Positions 55,776 to 64,000 of a DNA stretch of 64,000 bases are shown here, in pieces. This stretch comes from Symbiodinium natans (taxonomy: Eukaryota; Sar; Dinophyceae; Suessiales; Symbiodiniaceae): positions 124,001 through 188,000 of the forward strand of contig CAJNDS010002358.1 of NCBI GenBank assembly GCA_905221605.1. The letters are read 5' to 3'. Position numbers and translations under genes: made by a program. The notes under the pieces were generated by a model. The model had not been told where the DNA came from. It made no database searches and saw only the letters and a list, made by a program, of their open reading frames with translations. Position 1 is the stretch's first letter. Each line of letters starts with the position of its first letter.

Positions 55776-58127
55776 AGAGGGCGGAGACACCTGGCACCAC
55801 ACAAGCGATCGGCAGGAACGGCGAATCCGCCGGGGCGTCGAATTCCGACTAGTCTTTATCTTTGTGGAAGGTCTCCCACCCTGAGTGGAACAATGGGCGG
55901 GGCGACCATTTAGCCGCTGATGGGTCCCCCCTTCGCGACTATTTGAAAGGGGTGGGCATACGAGACAGAGACAAAGAGTGAGCTTGAGAGTGCCTGTCTT
56001 GACCGCACTTAACAGGAGATCGTAGGCATAGCCGGCATGGCTGGGGCACTTGCTTAGGCTTTGTACTCCAGGAATAGTGTGTGACTTTCTTCTCACCAAG
56101 CTTGGCGTTCGCAGAGAGGTGATCCACCTTGGTCGCTGGTGAGTCACAGAGAAGAGGAGTTGAGTCAAATTCTGCATTGGCATGGACGGCCTTGACATGA
56201 GCATGGTCTGTCTGTACATTCAAACTGCAGTGCGAGATCCTTACCCGTGTCATCGTACTGGCACGGTCGTGACAGCTCACTTCACATGATCTCAGCCCAC
56301 CTCACTTTATGAGGCTCGGCTTCTGGACCACCAAGGCGTTCATTGCGTGTACGCGGTGGTGTTGCTTGCTTTGGACAGGATTCACATCCAGAAGCCTGTT
56401 GTGTCAGGGACGCTAGTATTGAGGTCCTGCATTCGTGCATAGGGTCATGCCGGATTCGCTGCATTTTACACGGCAATGGTTGACGATCAACACGTGATTC
56501 TTCCCGGTAAGTCGCTTTGGTGTTTCCCGGTGGCCGCCTTTCAAAGTTCAAGCACCTGGAAGACCACAAACTAGCACAGCATCTCGGTCTGGGTGTTTGT
56601 CTTCTGCGGAAGTCTGATTCGATGAAGCTGATCCACAAAGTCTCTGCTACTGCTGCGCCGGCAGGCGGTGATATGCCGATGTTACTCCGGCCTTGACGAC
56701 TCTTCCGGCACAAAGCCTGACTTCCTGGACATGAAAATTCGAGGATGCCATGAGATGCCCGTAGGACGCCGACGAGACCACAATCTCCCGGTGGAATGTC
56801 CAGAGCAGCCTGATGGTCCAAGTTACTTATGTCATCTGCTAGAAGTGTATCACCTTTCTGCTGTCATCTTCTTAAAGGCTCTTGAAACCGGTTGAATCGC
56901 ACTCAAAGCTCAATGTTAAGGCTCGAGCCGCTCTTCGACTTCTCTGCCAAGCAATTGGAACTTTCACGTCGAACTGCGCGAGGGCGAGCGCAGTCGAAAC
57001 AAATCGACAAATTTGACAAGCAATTACGCAATTTTTAGTTGCAAACACAATAGAACAAAATCTACGGAACAGGGCGCCCACGATTTTGCTGCTGCAGCCA
57101 TGAGCACGCCCTTTTGGGTCCGGCTTCGATGCTCCCGTCTTCACTCGGGCAACCCTGGCAAAGAGTCGAAGTCGAAGCCAAGGAGATCGGCTTCCTGAGT
57201 GCATGAAGTACAAGCTGGCTCTAGGAGCACCGAGACGTGCAGCCGCCTGCCCCATGAGGAACTCAAAAAAGGCTAAAGAATCTTAAGAGGGCGGCAGCAG
57301 TTGACTAATTTAATTGGTTGGTTGTGTGATTGATGGTCTGTGTGTGGGGGTATGTGTGTAACATCCACACCAGGTACTGTTTCAGCATTTCAGTATGCCC
57401 AGTATCAAGCCGCAGTGGGTAGAGGGTCTATTGGTGCAACCGCTGCTGATGAAGCGCTGCATCAAGAGATTGGCGGGCATCGTCGTGCGCAGCTGGTGAC
57501 CAGCTTCCGTGATAGGTATTCGCAAGTGAAGCAGATGTCATGATTTCGAACTCAGTCAGTTTTGAGATTCAGGTTGGCTGGTGATGTCTTCGCTATTGTG
57601 GGCGTACTGGCTTTCCAGCCTTCGTTATACACATGTGTTCTTGTGACACGTGGGCATTTGCAGCACTTGTGGTCTGGCACTTGTAAAGTGATAGCGTGAC
57701 GAGCATGAGCATTGTGGAAGTGTGTCGTGTCTGTGTGCCTGTGCATCTGCGTGCCTCAGTGTGTCGGTCAGTCTGCACTGGTGCACCCAGGTCTACGCGA
57801 AAGGTGGCCCTATTTGTTCAGTGTTAAACCCCAGTGAACTCCCTTGGACCATGAAGTTGTTGAAGGCGACCGCATGACATGACTTCAAGCAAACGCCGCC
57901 CGCAACAGAGTTTGCATATGGCCAGGCATGCCATTCTGCAATTCATGCTATTCCCCCAAAGGATCATGAAACCCTTTGTACGACTCGCATGCCCTTAAGA
58001 AATTAACCGCTCGTTCAAAGGTTTGCGACCCAGCCCTTGTCCCCATGCTCCCGAGTAGCAAGTGGACTGGAACGAACTCAAATGTTGTGTGCAGGAAGAC
58101 ACCTGTCCCTTACTACGTTTGGTATAC

Positions 58128-58211
58128 GAGCGGTGCCCCCCGCCCCCTTCCCCAGCTCTGACTATGTTTACGAGCGGTGCCCCCCGCCCCCTTCCCCAGC
58201 TCTGACTATCT
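58128..58211 (+). repeat. Tandem duplication, unit about 44 bp
   Basis: Two near-perfect copies of a segment beginning ACGAGCGGTGCCCCCCGCC and ending CTCTGACTAT. A recent duplication. Confidence 0.9.
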
Positions 58212-58643
58212 TAAGGAAGCACCGAGTGTCAAAGGACACCTTTCCCAAAATTGAGTAGGTGTGCGCGCCAGGCATGTGGCACTTGTGTGCAGCCAAGGCA
58301 CATTCGAAGGCGGCGGCGGGGGGTTCAGAAACCAGTCACCTCACTTCAAGCAGGCGCCGACACCCATTGCTCCTAAGCTGTGCCCTCTCGGCATGTTTAG
58401 GCAGGCATACACTGGTTTTTCACTGATTGCTTGCCCATCGTATTATGTGCAAATGTGACGTGATGCACGTGCACGAGGCCGACTTGGCATGCCTGGCTCA
58501 GTCATTCGGCATTGACTTTGCAAGATGCCAAAAATCATTGGAGTGAGCCCTGCAGTGACTATACAACCCCGGCCAGTTCGAGACCCCAAGTTTGAGCAAG
58601 TCATCGATTCATATCGACTCATGTCGATTCTGTGTACATCGGC

Positions 58644-58705
58644 TCAGAAGTGCAGAGCGCCTTCAAGCATCTCAAGCCAACTCCTGGCCTCTTTGCGGAC
58701 CTCAG
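58644..58705 (-). CDS. Possible terminal exon of a minus-strand gene
   Basis: After CTTGGGAAG the strand reads EVRKEARSWLEMLEGALHF and stops at TGA. It is a short amphipathic helix like other C-terminal exons in this window. If genuine, its upstream exons lie on the other side of the composite satellite block, which would then be intronic. Not proven. Confidence 0.35.
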
Positions 58706-58865
58706 CTTCCCAAGTCTGAGATCAAAAAGCTTATGATCCTGACGGTCAGCAGCCGACAGTCCGCCGCGGAAAGTTGTAGCACGCCTGGAAAAAGCACATG
58801 GTGGACGGCATCGGCAAAACTACAAGAGCTAGCACGGTTTTTGGCGGCACTGGCTTCAGGAGTTC

Positions 58866-58868
58866 AAG

Positions 58869-58899
<31 letters not shown>

Positions 58900-58918
58900 G
58901 CGCGCACACACACACACA
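58866..58918 (+). repeat. (CA)n microsatellite
   Basis: Alternating CA with a short CGCGCG interruption, directly left of the composite satellite block. Confidence 0.95.
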
Positions 58919-59111
58919 ATAACTAGACACCAATTATCCCGAAAGCCATCAGTGCAAAGATATCAACTGACACGTATAGTTGGTTGTGTTGTCAGTGCGG
59001 TGATCGTGGTGTGGTGTAGCAGGATAGGAAGCAGGTGTGGCGTCGACGGCGAAAAGAACGCGAAACGCAAAGAAGATGGAATGTAACAGGCAGCGTAGAG
59101 AAGCGGTGTGT

Positions 59112-59195
59112 AGCTGAGGCGATGGTAGTGCGGTGATGGTAATGGGGTGATGATAATGTGGTGATGGTAATGTTGCGACGGTAGTGTGGTGTCGT
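59112..59195 (+). repeat. Left flank array, 14-bp unit
   Basis: About six diverged copies of a 14-bp unit, consensus GTGTGGTGATGGTA. The same unit reappears at the right edge of the block (62,150-62,285). Confidence 0.85.
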
Positions 59196-59202
59196 CGTGC
59201 TA

Positions 59203-59768
59203 TTTGCTGCGACGTTTTCGAAGCCCCAGAGTTCCGCGCCCACGGTATATGCGACGTTTTCGAAGCGCCAGAGTTCCGCGCCCACGATATTTGCGAGGTT
59301 TTCAAAGCCCCAGAGTTCCGCGCCCACGGTATATGCGACGTTTTCGAAGCGCCAGAGCTCCGCGCCCACGATATTTGCGAGGTTTTCAAAGCCCCAGAGT
59401 TCCGCGCCCACGGTATTTGCGACGTTTTCGAAGCAACAGAGTTCCGCCCCCACGGTATTTGCGACGTTTTCAAAGCCCCATGTTCCGCGCCCACGGTATT
59501 TGCGACGTTTTCGAAGCAACAGAGTTCCGCCCCCACGTTATTTGCGACGTTTTCGAAGCCCCATGTTCCGCGCCCACGGTATTTGCGACGTTTTCGAAGC
59601 AACAGAGTTCCGCGCCCACGGTATTTGCGACGTCTTTGAAGCCCCAGAGTTCCGCGCCCACGGTATTTGCGACGTCTTTGAAGCCCCAGAGTTCCGCGCC
59701 CACGGTATTTGCGACGTCTTTGAAGCCCCATGCAGAGTTCCGCGCCCACGGTATTTGCGACGTCTTTG
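59203..59768 (+). repeat. Minisatellite A, 42-bp unit
   Basis: About 13 copies. Each unit carries GCGACGTTTTCGAAG, CCAGAGTTCCGCGCCC and ACGGTATTT. The first copies alternate between two variants (GACGTTTTCGAAG and GAGGTTTTCAAAG), so an 84-bp higher-order unit exists. Some units are 41 or 46 bp, so length is not conserved modulo three. Confidence 0.95.
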
Positions 59769-60088
59769 AAGGGGTTTCGACACCGCGGAATTCGAGTCCC
59801 ACGATATTTGCGATGGTTTCGACACCGCGGAGTTGGAGTCCCATGATATTTGCGATGGTTTCGACAGTTCCGCTTCCATGCTATTTGCGAGGGTTTCGAC
59901 ACCACGGAATTCGAGTCCCACGATATTTGCGATGGTTTCGACAGTACGGAATTCCGCTTCCATGCTATTTGCGAGAGTTTCGACACCGCGGAATTCGAGT
60001 CCCACGATATTTGCGATGGTTTCGACATCCCGGAATTCGAGTCCCACGATATTTGCGAGGGTTTCGACACCGCGGAGTTCGAGTCCCA
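59769..60088 (+). repeat. Minisatellite B, 42-bp unit related to A
   Basis: About 7-8 copies built on ATTTGCGATGGTTTCGAC, ACCGCGGAATTCGAG and TCCCACGAT. It aligns with unit A over its whole length with many substitutions, so B is a diverged sister of A. Confidence 0.95.
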
Positions 60089-60560
60089 CGGCGTACTACG
60101 TTTGTACTACAAAAGTCGACTTTCCAGCCACGGCAGCTCCGGGCGTCCGCGGCGTACTACGTTTGCACTACAAAAAGTCGACTTTCGCGCCACGGCAGCT
60201 CCGGGCGTCCGCGGCGTACTACGTTTGTACAAATTTCGACTTTCCAGCCACGGCAGCTCCGGGCGTCCGCGGCGTACTACGTTTGTACTACAAAAAGTCC
60301 ACTTTCCAGCCACGGCAGCTCCGGGCGTCCGCGGCGTACTACGTTTGCACTACAAAAAGTCGACTTTCCAGCCACGGCAGCTCCGGGCGTCCGCGGCGTA
60401 CTACGTTTGTACTACAAAAAGTCGACTTTCCAGCCACGGCAGCTCCGGGCGTCCGCGGCGTACTACGTTTGTACTGCAAAAAGTCGACTTTCCAGCCACG
60501 GCAGCTCCGGGCGTCCGCGGCGTACTACGTTTGATTTGTACTACAAAAGTCGACTTTCCA
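60089..60560 (+). repeat. Minisatellite C, 62-bp unit
   Basis: About 7.5 copies, each with GGCGTACTACGTTTGTAC, AAAAAGTCGACTTTCCAG, CCACGGCAGCTCCGGG and CGTCCGC. Highly uniform. 62 is not a multiple of three, so the reading frame rotates with each unit. Confidence 0.95.
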
Positions 60561-61544
60561 GGAGAGGAAGAAGAAAAGAAGAGCAGAGGAAGAGGAGAGG
60601 AAGAGGAGAGGAAGAGGAGAGGAAGAGGAGAGGAAGAGCAGAGGAAGAGCAGAGGAAGAGGAGAGGAAGAGGAGAGGAGAGGAAGAGGAGAGGAAGAGGA
60701 GAGGAAGAGGAAAAGAAGAGGAGAGGAAGAGGAGAGGAAGAGGAAAAGAAGAGGAAAAGAAGAGCAGAGGAAGAGGAGAGGAAGAGGAGAGGAAGAGGAG
60801 AGGAAGAGGAGAGGAAGAGGAGAGGAAGAGGAGAGGAAGAGGAGAGGAAGAGGAGAGGAAGAGGAAAAGAAGAGGAGAGGAAGAGGAGAGGAAGAGGAGA
60901 GGAAGAGGAGAGGAAGAGGAGAGGAAGAGGAGAGGAAGAGGAGAGGAAGAAGAAAGGAAGAGGAAAAGAAGAGGAGAGGAAGAGCAGAGGAAGAGCAGAA
61001 GAAGAGGAGAGGAAGAGGAGAGGAAGAGGAGAGGAAGAGGAAAAGAAGAGGAGAGGAAGAGGAGAGGAAGAGGAAAAGAAAAGGAAAAGAAGAGCAGAGG
61101 AAGAGGAGAGGAAGAGGAGAGGAAGAAGAGAGGAAGAGGAGAGGAAGAGGAGAGGAAGAGGAGAGGAAGAGGAGAGGAAGAGGAGAGGAAGAGGAGAGGA
61201 AGAGGAGAGGAAGAGGAGAGGAAGAGGAGAGGAAGAGGAGAGGAAGAGGAGAGGAAGAGGAGAGGAAGAGGAGAGGAAGAGGAGAGGAAGAGGAGAGGAA
61301 GAGGAGATGAAGAGGAGAGGAAGAGAGAGAGGAAGAGGAGAGGAAGAGGAGAGGAAGAGGAGAGGAAGAGGAGAGGAAGAGGAGAGGAAGAGGAGAGGAA
61401 GAGGAGAGGAAGAGGAGAGGAAGAGGAGAGGAAGAGGAGAGGAAGAAGAGAGGAAGAGGAAAAGAAGAGGAGAGGAAGGGGAAAGGAAGAGGAAAAGAAG
61501 AGCAGAGGAAGAGGAGAGGAAGAGGAGAGGAAGAGGTGAGGAAG
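60561..61544 (+). repeat. Minisatellite D, 11-bp purine unit
   Basis: About 89 copies of GAGGAAGAGGA over roughly 980 bp, with scattered AAAAGAAG and GCAGAGG variants. One strand is entirely purine. ORFs on both strands are artefacts (Arg/Glu/Gly/Lys on +, Ser/Leu/Pro on -). Confidence 0.95.
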
Positions 61545-62090
61545 GCTCCGACACGCACGATCCCCGCAGAGGGTGCGCGACCACGCTTCAAAATACGCAA
61601 AAACGCACAGCGGGAGCGCTCCGACACGCACGATCCCCGCAGAGGGTGTGCGAAGCAAGTTGTAATATGCGCAAAAACGCACAGCGCGAGCGCTCCGACA
61701 CGCACGCTCCCCGCAGAGGGTGTGCGAAGCAAGTTGTAAAATGCGCAAAAACGCACAGCGGGAGCGCTCCGACACGCACGATCCCCGCAGAGGGTGTGCG
61801 AAGCAAGTTGTAAAATGCGCAAAAACGCACAGCGGGAGCGCTCCGACACGCACGATCCCCGCAGAGGGTGCGCGGGCGCACATCAAAATGCGCAAAAACG
61901 CACAGCGGGAGCGCTCCGACACGCACGATCCCCGCAGAGGGTGTGCGAAGCAAGTTGTACAATGCGCAAAAACGCACAGCGGGAGCGCTCCGACACGCAC
62001 GATCCCCGCAGAGGGCGCGCGGGCGCACATCTAAATGCGCAAAAACGCACAGCGGGAGCGCTCCGACACGCACGATCCCCGCAGAGGGGT
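61545..62090 (+). repeat. Minisatellite E, 73-74-bp unit
   Basis: About 7.4 copies starting at 61545, 61618, 61692, 61766, 61840, 61913, 61987 and 62060. Each contains GCTCCGACACGCACGATC, CCCGCAGAGGGTG, GCGCAAAAACGCACAG and CGGGAGC. Two variants differ in the middle (GCGAAGCAAGTTGTA versus GCGGGCGCACATC). Confidence 0.95.
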
Positions 62091-62149
62091 GCATCGCGCT
62101 AGCCGCGGCGAAACCCACCCCAGCCTAAGAAATAAGAGAGAATTTCATA

Positions 62150-62285
62150 GCGGAAGTGATGTGATGGTACTGTGGTGATGGTAGTGTGGAGATTGGAGTG
62201 TGGTGATTGCAGTGTGGTGATGGTAGTGTGGTGATGGTAGTGTGGTGATTGGAGTGTGGTGATTGTAGTGTGATGATGGTAGGTT
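62150..62285 (+). repeat. Right flank array, 14-bp unit
   Basis: About nine copies of GTGTGGTGATGGTA and variants (GATTGGA, GATTGCA). Same unit and same orientation as the left flank array. Confidence 0.9.
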
Positions 62286-64000
62286 GACGTTTTTTTTTCC
62301 GAAGAACCCTTCGCTGAAGCTTTCGGGAAAAATAAGAAGAATAAAAATAATGTTTATTGGCTTTTTTGGATCACCGCCGATGGAATTTCCGATAGAGGGA
62401 GGGAGGGGGAACGACGGGTTTAATGGTTTAAAGGGAAATGGCTGGTTTAATGGTTCTATATACCTGCATACTTGTATATCTGTGTGTCGATTACATCTGT
62501 ATGTTTTAGTTCGATCCCTTTGCAAATCTTTACGTCTGTAGATCTCTAGATCTGCAGATCTATGTTCTATAGCTTCCCTACAGTGCAGAGTGAAAAGTCA
62601 GCATCATCAAACACCAAAGGGCTGTTGGGGAGATAGCTGAACAATTAAGTCACTCAATCTGCCCCGATCTGCACACAAGCGCTGCCGAAACTGGTGGCCT
62701 GCAAGGAAGGACAGCCAGCGAGGCAGATATGGACCAAATGGATCAAGGCCTGTCCCGTGGTTGCAACAGACAAACATTCATTCCTGGTAACAGCAGCACG
62801 CAAGCACGAGCCGACTCCAACCGACGAAGCCTTTGCAAGCCGGACGTTCTGTGAATGCACCTTTGACACAACGATGGGCCTTGGCTCATGGGAACATGTC
62901 CCCCGTCAGGGACGACCATCAGCAAGCTTCTGACCCCGACAGCCTTCGCGGTGGAGGTTCCGATGGCAAAACAAAAAGGTGTGTAGCATGATGTCAAGTC
63001 AGTAATGCCCCTTGCCTTGGCGCGCTCCAAATTGGCAACTGCGTTTGAAATCGGTATAACTCGGTCCTGAAACAATGCAATTTTCGTTTTCAAAGAGCGC
63101 AGCTTTACATCCCGACATCATGGAGTGATTGCAGGCTTGCAAAGATGTTAAAAGCAGAGTCATGCAACGCAGCAGCAGGCAGCACAACTCAGGCACTACA
63201 ACACTCAGAATTCAAAGGCGGGCAACTGCCAATGAGCAAGGAAAGGCCAAGAGGGCCAAGGAGACTCAGGCGGGCAACTGTACCAGAATGTTGCTCCAAT
63301 ACACAGGCAAGGGAGGCGCAGGCAGGCAACGGTACCAAAGTGCCGCTTTCATAAGCAGGCCAGCGGGTCAGGCGGCAACAGTTCAGAAATGTTGCCTTGA
63401 TAAGCACAGGTGCAATCATGCCGAAATCTTGCCTGAATAAGGCCCAAGTGGTCAGCCCGCAATGTTGCTCAGCAGGCCAGACCGAGATGTTCCCTCATTA
63501 GCAGGCCAAAGAGGCTCAGGTCGGCAAGTGTACCAAATGTTGCAGTAGTAATACGCAGGCCAGGAAGGCTCAGTGTTCCGAAATGTTGCCTCCATGACCA
63601 ACTGGAATGTTGCCGTAACAAGCAGGCCGGGGAGGCCCAGGGAAGCTTGGGGAAGGGGGCCTGTACCGGCATGTGTTCTCAATGCGTAGGTGAATGCTGG
63701 CATGTCGCTCCGAACAATGACGCCAGGCCAGGGAGTCTCAGCTGGGTGACTGTGCCAGAGATGCGGCCTGGCCTTCACGGGCAGGCCTTTCCAGGAAATC
63801 TGGTGAGTAAAGTTTTCACGGTTGGCGGGCCACGCTGACGCCGACGCGCTTGCGATGGGTTGCGCGAACTCACGGGTTTACACGATGGTCCTTGACTCCA
63901 CCAAACACATATACACCAGACCCCAAGAAATACTGAATGCTATTGCTTATCTTCCACCACAAATGAAATAGACAATCCGAGGGTGCTGCCCCAAAGCCGA
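62286..64000. other. No gene recognised
   Basis: ORFs below about 125 codons, without motifs. The diverged repeat at 63,220-63,700 is listed separately. Confidence 0.35.
63226..63700 (+). repeat. Diverged tandem repeat, unit about 52 bp
   Basis: Repeating blocks GGCAACTGTACCA, AATGTTGC, AATAAGCAGGCCAG and GGAGGCTCAGG return every 48-60 bp, about eight times, with many changes. Confidence 0.65.

Larger units (their letters stand above)
54295..58643. other. No gene recognised; low-complexity stretches
   Basis: Short ORFs only. A + strand tail ending at 57,543 (SAFQYAQYQAAVGRGSIG) looks mildly protein-like. A poly-C run lies near 54,838. The purine-rich and duplicated segments are listed separately. 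Confidence 0.35.

Noticed and set aside
59186-61813. 875-codon + strand ORF and 482-501-codon minus ORFs as giant repetitive proteins
   Set aside because: They traverse five unrelated satellites and change frame inside each; the peptides are artefacts of stop-free repeats.
59203-62090. CRISPR array
   Set aside because: Repeats are directly adjacent without unique spacers, there are no cas genes, and the organism is eukaryotic.
1-64000. tRNA, rRNA, intact transposase, integrase or reverse transcriptase
   Set aside because: I looked for cloverleaf-like segments and for typical catalytic motifs in the translated frames and found none I could support by eye.

Overview
This is nuclear DNA from a eukaryotic alga, most probably a dinoflagellate. 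It cannot be placed more precisely without a search. Five things point there. (1) Every gene I can recognise lies on the minus strand, head to tail. (2) Genes are cut into tiny exons whose introns start GT, GC or GA almost equally often, and whose acceptors are nearly always AG followed by G. (3) The first gene ends in DUF4116 repeats, which I associate with dinoflagellates. (4) A truncated spliced-leader-like relict sits upstream of an intronless gene. (5) TTTAGGG repeats are scattered inside the sequence. Most real coding sequence here is invisible to an ORF finder, so I rebuilt several genes exon by exon from conserved protein motifs.

Layout, left to right; all genes are minus strand unless stated. 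0.2-2.3 kb: intronless Tudor-like/J-like/ubiquitin-like/DUF4116 protein. 2.8-3.1 kb: two exons of an unrecognised gene. 4.1-4.7 kb: coiled-coil exons ending at a (CCCTAAA)n tract. 4.8-7.2 kb: intronless SKP1-HEAT repeat protein. 9.1-10.5 kb: small coiled-coil gene. 10.6-15.5 kb: complete 21-exon mitochondrial-type malate dehydrogenase. 16.0-25.2 kb: a long series of coiled-coil exons. 26.1-29.5 kb: a putatively N-myristoylated protein, an unrecognised gene, and a C2-domain protein. 32.2-33.8 kb: CEP164-like WW-domain gene. 35.4-40.9 kb: COG6, a Golgi tethering subunit. 42.2-43.7 kb: two small unrecognised pieces. 44.7-45.7 kb: intronless ketopantoate reductase. 48-59 kb: mostly unassignable, with several short coding candidates on both strands and one long + strand ORF of doubtful status.

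59.1-62.3 kb is a composite minisatellite block. Five tandem arrays (unit lengths 42, 42, 62, 11 and 73-74 bp) lie end to end, flanked on both sides by the same 14-bp repeat. Very long ORFs cross it in several frames, but they are artefacts of stop-poor repeats.

Functionally the genes are unrelated housekeeping functions: mitochondrial NAD metabolism, Golgi traffic, cilium/centriole, ubiquitin-type adaptors and pantothenate synthesis. Nothing suggests an operon, a defence system or a complete mobile element. The most unusual content is the splice-site usage, two uncommon domain fusions, the composite satellite block, a dispersed GGGGTACC-rich repeat family, and telomere-like repeats in odd positions.
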